A DNA stretch of 64,000 bases, from contig JBAIAA010000783.1 in assembly GCA_037893245.1 (NCBI GenBank), positions 1,240,001 to 1,304,000 of the forward strand. Reading direction: 5' to 3'. The translations under genes were made by a program, and so were the position numbers. This DNA comes from Crossaster papposus (taxonomy: Eukaryota; Echinodermata; Asteroidea; Velatida; Solasteridae). The notes under the pieces are model-generated. The model was not told the DNA's origin and did no database searches. It saw only the letters and a list, made by a program, of their open reading frames with translations. Positions 55,260 to 64,000 of this stretch are shown here, piece after piece; the first letter of the stretch is position 1, and each line of letters begins with the position of its first letter.

Positions 55260-57840
55260 CGCAGAACTACTACGCGTGAATTATACACGTACCACAGTCA
55301 GTCCGCAGCGCACGCGTTAATAAGGTCATATCCCGAACTTTATTTGCAGGGCCGGCGTCGCAAATCGGCCACGAGATTTACGCGAGTAATTGCAGGAGTT
55401 CGACCGCTTTGTTTTCACGAGCTACACGTTGCAAACGAAGCAGTAATTTTCCAAGATGGCGTGGTAAGTGGAAAGCGAACGATTTTCTGAATCGAATGAT
55501 ATAAAATATGACGAGATTCAGTGTGTTTTGGGCAGAATTTTGTTCACTCGAAGTTAGAGTATAATTTCAAGAAATGTTTTTGTCGTGTGTTTAGTTTCTG
55601 CGCCCTGACTGGACTAACAAATATTACCAAAAATGATCACTACACATTGATAAAAGAAGCAATGATCTTTCGTTTGATATACAATTTAGCCTGTGGCGAC
55701 ATTTTTGTCATGTATTTTGCGACGATTTTCGTGCGCGCGATTTCAACTTTTTTGGCCATGTCTTTCGGCTTTACATACATGTACGCAGAACATGTATTTC
55801 ATTATGCACACAAGCACATGTGTACATGTGCTGGATATGCACTAGATGCGATGGTGATTGCACAGTAGCCTTATTTATATGATAAAGTTAGGTTTCTTTC
55901 ATGTATAAAAACGACTTAGGCCTTTGTTTTTGTTCAAAATTATAACAAATTGTTTAATAATAATACATTTAGTTACTACTATTATTGTGCTAAACTTCAT
56001 AGTTCCTATTTCTGTCTTCCAATATGTTTCTTATACTAGGTAGCACTCGTCCACCACCATGGCCATGCCCACCACCATGCCCACCGCAGCCATCGCAGCC
56101 ATTGCCAGCATGTCAGGAGCCTCTACAGAAGGCCAAAGGCAACTCTTGTCCTTGGATATTCTCTCACAAAGTATCTCAAAGAGAACATCACTACTAAAGT
56201 TGGTTGATTTGCAGGTAGTGACTCATCGCGGTACTACAATTTCTGACCTTAGAAAGTATCTGCTTCATCAGCATGACATCTGCTCTTATTCCTCCATGGC
56301 CTGACATTGTATTTGTAATGATTCATGTTGGGACAAATGATCTAGAGTTGGGTTTCCAAAGAAGTGTTGAAAATAGTTGAAGATTTAAATGTACTGGTGG
56401 ATATGCAGCACGTGCTTTGTACATGTAGATTTAAAGGTTTTGTATTTTAGTTTTAAATAATATACATGACTTTGTGTCAGTGTTGTGCAAACGCAATGCA
56501 GCTAAAACAGATCAAAACCGAGTCTGGCCGAGTCGGGTCAGTTTGTCAAAATAATAATGCCCCAAACTATGCCAACAAAGTTTTGAGCTACAATGTAAAT
56601 TTGACACAAACGGCATATAACTTTATTAATGCAGATTGTATTATTTCTATTATCAGTGATATAATTTATGTGCATTAACATTTATATTAGCAAAATTTAT
56701 GTCTTATTTAAAATATTTTGTTTTTGCAATGTTAGAAGCGGGCATACATTGTAATTTAATATTTACAATAACTTAATGCCAAACAAACTATGCCAAAAAC
56801 ATCAAGCAAAGATAAAACAAGCTTTATTTACTTTTATAATAAATCTCAATGGTTTGCACATTGAACATTATGCCAAAGATGAATAAGTTTTAACAATTTC
56901 AGGGTTTAATTTAACAATTTTATTCAAGCCATATAACATCAACAGGGTATGTTAATGTAAGCGATAAAATTCAAGTTTCAGATAAAAAGTGCAGTTTCTT
57001 TTATAAACCAACCTCACAATACAGATATAAATTGTTGTAAACATTTGTATTTATCAATGTTATTGTTATCAATACATTTTAAACAACGACTTCATTTGTC
57101 GCTTGTTTTTTGTTTATTTGGCTGTATACATTGTATTATGCAGGCAATAATATTATTTTTTAATCAGTCCACTGTTAAAAAGAAAAAAACCCTGAATAGC
57201 AGATAAATCCTTTTCGCTCGAGCTTACAATTAAAAAAATACACAAAAAACAACTGCGTATTGAAATGTGCATGAACTACACGTTACCACGAAGCCTTTTT
57301 CAATGACGTCATTTTCGACCAATGAGGGCGCAGGAAGACTATGGACTGTCATGGCGGGATGTTCCGTTTGTTAATTTATTGAGAAGGTTATAATTTTCTG
57401 CGCCCTGACTGGACTAAGTTAAATCAACCCCAAAACTACAGTTTTGTGATAGAATATGAAATTATCTTTAACATCAGTGTAAAATTGGGTTGTGGCCGCT
57501 GCCAGAAGATGGACAAAATTCGTCTTTTTTTAAAGGTCAATTTGTTGGTTCGGGATCTTTTTTTACGTTATAAATTTCACCCTCTAAATGTCATATAATT
57601 TCCAATCTGATTTGATAATATAACAAAATGTTTCCTTATCCAAAAGAAAATATACATAATATTGACAGCCAGTGAATAAAACGGATGTTTCGGACCAAAT
57701 TCCAGGCGTTGTCGCCAGCTCATTAAGTATTCAAAAACGAGGTCACGCACAAAGTGCCATGCATAAATCGCACATAAAAGAAACGGCTTTTCAGTGCGCT
57801 GCGGACTGACTGTACCATATAATAGATGTACGCGAACTTT
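55260..57840. mobile_element. 2.5-kb foreign insert in the B/C body
   Basis: Unlike its surroundings. TTCTGCGCCCTGACTGGACTAA occurs near both ends (within 55600-55620 and 57398-57420), and CTACACGTT...CGAAGC words also occur near both ends. These could be remnants of direct terminal repeats, but the intervening flanks do not align. It contains the SGNH-like fragment. Type unknown; the outer limits are approximate. Confidence 0.4.
56059..56378 (+). pseudogene. SGNH/GDSL-like domain fragment, frameshifted
   Basis: From ATG 56059: an Ala/Met/Pro-rich start, then LLKLVDLQVVTHRGTTISDLRKYL. After a one-base shift near 56279, PPWPDIVFVMIHVGTNDLEL follows and a stop is reached at about 56378. G-x-T/S-I-x-D-L and HVGTNDL resemble SGNH-hydrolase blocks II and III, which are often found in retroelement-linked ORFs. 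The block I serine (GDS) is not seen. Function is not claimed. Confidence 0.45.
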
Positions 57841-58290
57841 TGCACAAGTACTTTTAACAGAAAACAAATTGGTATTCCCATCAAACTTAACCTCCGTAAA
57901 TACTCTATAGTGCACTCGTGCCTTGCGGACAGACGTTGTGATGACGTTAACATGGGTCACGTGACGTCGTTTTAAACGTGCAATAGATTTAATGTTTAAA
58001 AATTAATAAAAAAATCAACCGCGTATGATCGGAACTTGAAGTTTGTGGGAATTGATATAATATTAAATCCATGATCTTCATTTTATCTCGTGTGCGTGAA
58101 ATCCCGTGACCCTTCTTTCCGGTCGAAACCGGAAGTGGCTTATAATTTAAAAGTGGACCATAATGTGAACTTAGTTTCAACGATGTTAGTCTCTGGCTAG
58201 TAGTGCTTTTCACAAAAAAATACCGGTAACACCATAACCTGTTACAGCGCCCTCTAGCGGCAGTTTGAAAACTGTTAACAATGAATAACC

Positions 58291-58566
58291 TGGGCCCAAT
58301 TTCATAGCGCTGCTAAGCACACGCTTTTCTGCTAACCGAGCCTCCGTCTATTTCATGGGGACCGTAAGCAGTAAGCACAGCAAAAGGCACGCTTAACCTA
58401 GCGGAAAAATTTGCTTAAATCAGTGACGTAACAATAGAATCTCCATGCGCGCGCAAACGTTAGCACAAAAACGCCGTGAAATAGCGCTTAAGGTTAGCAA
58501 ATTTTTCTGCTAAAGTTAGCACAACTTTTCCGCTAACTGATAAGCAGCGCTATGAAATTGGGCCCA
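58291..58566. mobile_element. 276-bp palindromic MITE in a B-type unit
   Basis: TGGGCCCAATTTCATAGCGC at the left is mirrored by GCGCTATGAAATTGGGCCCA at the right, followed inward by TGCTAAGCA / TGATAAGCAGC. It interrupts a B unit between AATGAATAACC and GTTGATTTG, as comparison with 48592-48610 shows. AT/GC-balanced, no ORF. Confidence 0.9.
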
Positions 58567-59468
58567 GTTGATTTGTTTTGCGAAGTTTGCTCAAATCACT
58601 GTATAACTGGTTTATATAATCAACATCTTGTTAGGAACAAGTTGGCGAAGACAAACAAATATGACGTCACTAGACCGAAAGTTACAATGAAAAGACCTTT
58701 AAACCTTAAATAATTGCTGAAAAATCAACCGCGATAGATATAATTCTTTTTTTTGCTTTAAATAGACAAGTTCAGACAGCTCTCGAGCTGTATGTTAATG
58801 ACGTCACGATGACGTCATCAAGTATCAGATTGCAAGCAACTAATGATTTGTAGATTTAATCTTTGAAAATCAATATCAAATCAAATGTAACAGATCTGAT
58901 TTAGATTTTAACGGGAATTGATAGAATAATCCAGGGTCTTCATATTCGTATTACATGCAAAATGACTTGACCCTTCCTTCCGGTCCAAACCGGAAGTGCC
59001 TTATAATTTGAAAGTTGAAAATGATATTAATTTACTTTCAACGATGATAGTCTCTAGGTAGCCTGCACCTACAAACAAAGTTACCGGTGACGTCATAAAT
59101 TGTTATAACGCCCTCTAGTGGCAGGTTGAAAAATGTTTAAAATGAATAATCAGTTCATTTTCGTGGAGATCAGTTTGCTCAAATCGCTTTATAATTGGTA
59201 TTTATAATCAGCATCTTGTTAGGAACAAGTTGGCGGATAAAAACAAAATAATATGACGTCACTAGACCGGAAATTACAATTAAAAGACCTTTAAACATTT
59301 TTAAAAATTAACCGCGAGAGATATAATCCAATTAATAATTTAAAATTTGCAGTTTTGAAAAAATTAAATACAGAAATTTATTAAATGAAATCATAAATGT
59401 TATGAACAATACAAAAAAAAAATGCGAAAAAGCCATATGCTCTGTTCCTTGAACAGACATATCTCTAG

Positions 59469-60189
59469 TTTTTTTTTTTTTTCCACTTTCAGACTTTTCC
59501 CCATAGGATTTGTACACGTTTTTTCAGCCAATACACTTTGACACTTTGGTAAATCCGATGGACTTGAGACTTGGCATACATTTAGACAACCACCCAAAGA
59601 CGGTCCTAGAAGAAATTTGTCACGATTACGTCATTCGTGGTCACGTGACGTCACGTTAAAGGTGCAAATTTTCCCCATAGGTTTTGTACACGTTTTTCTT
59701 AAGACTATTGTCTTTGACACTTCGGTAAATCCGACCGACTTGAAACTTGGCATACACTTAGAACACCACCCCCAGATGTTTCTGAAAGAAAATTGGCACG
59801 ATTGCGTCATTTAAGGTCACGTGACGTCACATTAAAGGTTCACATTGTTCTCCCATTGGTTTTGTACACGTTTTTCTTTAGACTATTGACTTTGACACTT
59901 TAGTAAATCCGATTGACCTGAGACTTGGCACACACTTAGACCACCATCCACAGACGGCTCTAAAAGAAATTTGGCACGATTACGTCATTCAAGGTCACGG
60001 GGCGTCACGTTAAAGTTTCATTTTTCCCCATAGATTTTGTACACGTTTTTCTTTAGACTATTGACTTTGACACTTTAGTAAATCTGATCGACTTGAGACT
60101 TGGCACACACAAAAGACCACCACACACATATTAAAAGTAATTTTAGACACTCGAAACAGCTCTGTGTTTGTCCACAAACACATGTCTAG
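59469..60189 (+). mobile_element. A-type body and 3' end, probably of element A4
   Basis: T-tract, TTTCAGACTTTTCCCCATAGG, core units, CGAAACAGCT (60152-60161), hairpin (60163-60182), CTAG (60186-60189). No 5' hairpin; bracket order pairs it with 51318. Confidence 0.6.
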
Positions 60190-61208
60190 TTTTTTTGGTT
60201 TTTTTTTCCTCTTTCAGACTTTTCCCCATAGGATTTGTACACGTTTTTTCTGGCATAGCACTTTGACACTTTGGTAAATCCGATCGACTTGAGACTTGGC
60301 ATACATTTAGACAACCACCCAAGGACGGTCCTAGAAGAAATTCGTCGCGATTCCGTCATTCAAGGTCACGTGACGTCATGTTAAAGGTACAATTTTCCCC
60401 ATAGGTTTGGTACACGTTTTTCTTCAGACTATTGACTTTGACACTTTGGTATATCCGACCGACTTGAAACTTGGCATACACTTAGAACACCACCCACAGA
60501 TGGCTCTTGAAGAAAATTCGGTACGATTGCGTCATTTAAGGTCACGTGACGTGACGTTAAAGGTGCAATTTTTTTCCCCATAGGGTTTGTACACGTTTTT
60601 CTTCAGACTATGGACTTTGACACATTCGTAAATCCGATCGACTTGAGACTTGGCATACACTTAGACCAGCATCCCTAGGAGGGCAAGGAGAAAAATCGTC
60701 ACGATGACGTCATCTTGGGTCATGTGACGTCATATTAAAGGTGCAGTGTTTAAGACCCTCTGTCTCCGTAGGTACAGGTGTGATTGGGGTCAAACTTGGT
60801 ATGCATGTATTCCGGGATGTGTTATAGACGAAAATTAAGGTGACATCATGATGACGTCATCGTGGGTCATGTGACGTCACATTAAAGGTTCAGTTTTTAA
60901 GACCTTATATCTCTGAAAGTACAGGCCCGATTGGTGTCAATCTTGGTATACAGGTATTCCGGGACGTGTTATAGACGAAAATAAAGGTGACGCCATGGTG
61001 ACGTCATCAGGTGTCATGTGCTGTTAAATTAAAGGTGTAGTTTCCCCCATAGGATTTGCACACGTTTTTTTCAACCAATATATATTTGGCACTTTGGTAA
61101 ATCCGATCGACTTCAGACTTGGTACACACATAGACGACCACCCACATAATTCAAAGTCATTTTAGACACGCGAAACATCTCTGTGTTTGTCCACAAACAC
61201 ATTTCTAG
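60190..61208 (+). mobile_element. A-type body and 3' end, probably of element A3
   Basis: T-rich start, CTTTCAGACTTTTCCCCATAGG, mixed 175-bp and 146-bp core units, CGAAACATCT (61171-61180, one mismatch), hairpin (61182-61201), CTAG (61205-61208). Confidence 0.6.
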
Positions 61209-63108
61209 TTTTTGTTTCAGACTTTTCTCCATAGAGTTTGTACACAGTTTTCTTCAGCCAATACACTTTGACACTTCTGTAAATCCGATCGTCTTGAGAC
61301 TTGGCATATACTTAGACCACTACCCACAGATGGTCCTAGAAGAAATTCGTAACGATTACGTCATTCATGGTCACGTGACGTCACGTTAAAGGTTCAATTT
61401 TTCCCCATAGGTTTAGTACACGTTTTTCTTCAGACTATTGACTTTGACACTTTAGTAAATCCGACCGACTTGAAACTTGGCATACACTTAGAACACCACA
61501 CCCAGATGTTCCTGAAAGAAATTGGGCGCGATTGCGTCATTTAAGGTCACGTGACGTCACGTTAAAGGTTCAATTTTTCCCCCATAGGTTTTGTACACGT
61601 TTTTCTTTAGACTATTGACTTTGACACTTTCGTAAATTTGATGACTTGCGACTTGGCACACATCTCGACCACAATCCCCAGGAGGGCCAAGGGAAATTCG
61701 TCATGATGACGTCATCGTGGGTCATGTGACTTAACATTAAAGGTGCAGTTTTTATTTTATTGTTTTCAGACTTTTTCCCATAGGGTTTGTACACGTTTTT
61801 TGTTCGGACAATACACTTTGACACTTTGGTAAATCCGATCGACTTGAGCCTTGGCATACACTTAGACCACCACCCACAGATGATCCTAGAAGAATTTCGT
61901 CACGATTACGTCATTCGTGGTCATGTGACGTCACGTTAAAGGTGCAATTTTTTCCCATAGGATTTGTACACGTTTTTCTTCAAAATATTGAATTTGACAC
62001 TTCTGTAAATTCGATCGACTTGAGACTTAGCACAGACCTCGACCGCTATCCTTAGGAGGGCCAAGAGAAAACTAATCAATATGACGTCATCGCGGGTCAT
62101 GTGACGTCACATTAAAGGTGTAGTTTTTAAGACCCTCTAACTCTGAAAGTACAAGTCCGGTTGGGGTCAAACTTGGTTTGCAAGTATTAGAGGATGTGTT
62201 ATAGACAAAAATTAAGATGACGTAATTATGACATCATCGGGTGTCATGTGACGTCACATTAAAGGTTCAGTTTTCTCCATAGGTTTTGTACACGTTTTTC
62301 TTTAGACTATTGAATTTGACAATTTGGTAAATCCGATCGACTTGAGACTTAGCACACACCTCGACCACCATACCCAGGAGGGCCAAGGGGAAAATCGTCA
62401 GGATGACGTCATCGTGGGTCATGTGACGTCACATTAAAGGGGCAGATTTTAGGACCCTCTATCTCTGGAAGTACATGTCTGATTGGGGCCAAACGTGGTA
62501 TGCAAGTATTCCAGAATGTGTTATAGACGAAAATTAAGTTGACGTCATGATGACGTCATCAGGTGTCACGTGACGTCACATTAAAGGTGTAGTTTTCCCC
62601 ATAGGTTTTGTACACGTTTTCCTTCAGACTATTGACTTTGACACTTTGGTAAATTCACTCGACTCCAGACTTCGCATACACTTAGAACACCACCCACAGA
62701 TGGTTCTGGAGGAAATTTGGCACGATTGCGTAATTCAAGGTCACGTGACATGACGTTAAAGGTTCAATTTCCCCCCCATAGGTTTTGTACACGTTTTTCT
62801 TTAGACTATTGACTTTGACACTTTCGTAAATTTGATCGACTTGATACCTAGCACACACTTCGACCACCATCCACAGGAGGGTCAAGAGAAAACTCGTGAT
62901 GATGACGTCATCGTGGGTCATGTGACGTCACATTAAACGTTCAGTTTTTTTAATAGCATTTGCACACGTTTTTTTCAAGCAATATATTTGGCACTTTGGT
63001 AAATCCGATCGATTTCAGACTTGATACACACTAGACCACCACCCACATATTGAAAGTCATTTCAGACATTCGAAACAGCTCTGTGTTTGTCCACAAACAC
63101 ATGTCTAG
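61209..63108 (+). mobile_element. A-type body and 3' end without a visible partner
   Basis: TTTTGTTTCAGACTTTTCTCC, many core units, CGAAACAGCT (63071-63080), hairpin (63082-63101), CTAG (63105-63108). All 5' hairpins in the window are already accounted for. Confidence 0.6.
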
Positions 63109-64000
63109 TTTCTTTCTTTTTTTCTTTTTTTCCCTCTGTTTCAGACTTCTCTCCAAAGGGTTTGTACGTTTTTTGTTCGGACAATACACTTTGGCACTTT
63201 GTTAAATCCGATCGACTTCAGACTTGGCCTACGTGTAGACCACCACCCACAGATGATCCTAAAAGAAATTCGTAATGATTACGTCATTCGTGGTCACGTG
63301 ACGTCACGTTAAAGGTTCAATTTTTCCCCATAGGTTTTGTACACGTTTTCATTCAGACTATTGACTTTGACAATATGTTTAATACGATTGACTCGAGACT
63401 TGGTAAACACACCTCAACCACCATCCTCAGGAGGGCCAAGAGGAAAATTGTCATGATGACGTCATCGGGGGTCATGTGACGTCACATTAAAGGTGCAGTT
63501 TTTAGGACCCTCTATCTCTGGAAGTACAAGTCCGATTGGGGTCAAACTTGGTATTTATGTATTCCATGATGAGTTATAGACGAAAATTAAGATGACATTA
63601 TGATGACGTCATCGGGTGTCATGTGACGTCACATTAAAGGTGAGTATTTAGGACACTCTATCTCTGAAAGTACATGTCCGATTGGGGTCAAACTTGGTAT
63701 ACAGATATTCCGGGATGTGTTATAGACGAAAATCAGGGTAACGTCATGATGACATCATCGTGGGTCATGTGACGTCACATTAAAGGTGTAGTTTTTAAGA
63801 CTATATCTCTGGAAGTACAAGTCCAATTAGTGTCAAACTTGGTATTCAGGTATTCCAGGATGTGTTATAGACGAAAATTAAGTTGACGTCATGATGACGT
63901 CGTCAGGTGTCATGTGACGTCACATTAAAGGTGTAGTTTTCTCCATAGGTTTTGTACACGTTTTTCTTTAGACTATTGAATTTGACAATTTGGTAAATCC
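63109..64000 (+). mobile_element. A-type body running off the window
   Basis: T-rich start, CTGTTTCAGACTTCTCTCC, then core units of both lengths. The 3' end is beyond the window. Confidence 0.6.

Larger units (their letters stand above)
54249..59468 (+). mobile_element. B-type body with B/C-type 3' end, probably of element C1
   Basis: Resumes with CTT repeats and ATAGACTTTGTACACGTTTC, contains B-like units, and ends with GCGAAAAAGCC (59424-59434), hairpin TCTGTTCCTTGAACAGA (59441-59457), CTAG (59465-59468). No 5' hairpin of its own; the C1 hairpin at 51393 is the natural partner. It is interrupted by 55260-57840 (unrelated sequence) and 58291-58566 (MITE). Confidence 0.6.
46760..64000 (+). 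repeat. A-type core repeats, 175-bp and 146-bp units
   Basis: The 175-bp unit reads CATAGG(T/A)TTTGTACACGT, GACTTTGACACTTTGGTAAA, TCCGATCGACTTGAGACTTG, then GGTCACGTGACGTCACGTTA; starts at 50752, 50929 and 51103 give periods of 177 and 174. The 146-bp unit (GACCCTCTATCTCTG, GGGGTCAAACTTGGTAT, GTGTTATAGACGAAAATTAA) starts at 63506, 63652 and 63799. Both end in a GTGACGTCAC / TTAAAGGTGCAG box, so they share one half. B-type bodies (48027-50529, 51393-59468) interrupt the series. Confidence 0.9.

Noticed and set aside
55431-57420. LTR retrotransposon with two LTRs
   Set aside because: Only short words are shared by the two edges; no long direct repeat and no pol.
46693-64000. CRISPR array
   Set aside because: Units are 146-175 bp and about 1 kb with related sequence throughout; there are no short repeats with unique spacers, and the genome is eukaryotic.

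Overview
The window looks like nuclear DNA of a marine invertebrate. A deuterostome (echinoderm, hemichordate or cephalochordate type) is my best guess, not a proof. The reasons are one multi-exon solute-carrier gene with GT-AG introns, dense transposable elements of several eukaryotic classes, tRNA-derived SINEs, an 18S rRNA relic, frequent TACATGTA-type words and many long G/C homopolymers.

Only one gene appears intact: an SLCO/OATP-family organic-anion transporter on the + strand. Its eight coding exons run from the ATG at 10681 to the TAG at 35927-35929. All seven splice phases agree, and the spliced product is 720 residues with the OATP signature, a Kazal-like cysteine-rich loop and about 12 membrane segments. 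Its introns (up to 10.8 kb) are filled with mobile elements. A second gene-like piece is a THAP zinc-finger domain near 38.0 kb, broken by two frameshifts.

Layout. 1-2860: decayed LTR-retrotransposon pol on the minus strand (protease, RT, RNase H, integrase start). 2.86-7.45 kb: giant palindromic (foldback-like) element whose core is a two-orientation satellite. 7.45-9.4 kb: a further arm copy split by a TIR element. 9.4-10.2 kb: inverted repeat directly upstream of SLCO. 10.6-35.9 kb: SLCO, with nested MITEs, a 2.9-kb palindrome (16.1-18.9 kb), a broken LINE (20.6-23.5 kb, minus) and a 4.3-kb palindrome (27.3-31.6 kb). 36.7-37.6 kb: small palindrome with a tRNA-like centre. 38.0 kb: THAP relic. 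41.2-42.9 kb: degenerate 18S rDNA split by a TIR transposon. 45.0-46.7 kb: DIRS-like RT/RNase H relic. 46.7-64.0 kb: one continuous 17-kb complex of nested and tandem repeats.

The most interesting structure is this last complex. At least two element families share one plan: a 5' hairpin, a T-tract, internal tandem repeats, then a copy of the hairpin's 3' half, a different short hairpin, and CTAG followed by T. This resembles non-autonomous Helentron-type (HINE) elements. The 5' ends are stacked like opening brackets (51267, 51318, 51393, 51447) and the 3' ends follow in reverse family order (54248, 59468, 60189, 61208). That pattern suggests each element inserted into the T-tract of the previous one. 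The repeats also spread TGACGTCA/CACGTG words, paired ETS-like sites and eight near-identical CTCF-like sequences. No autonomous Rep/helicase gene is visible, so mobility is an inference.
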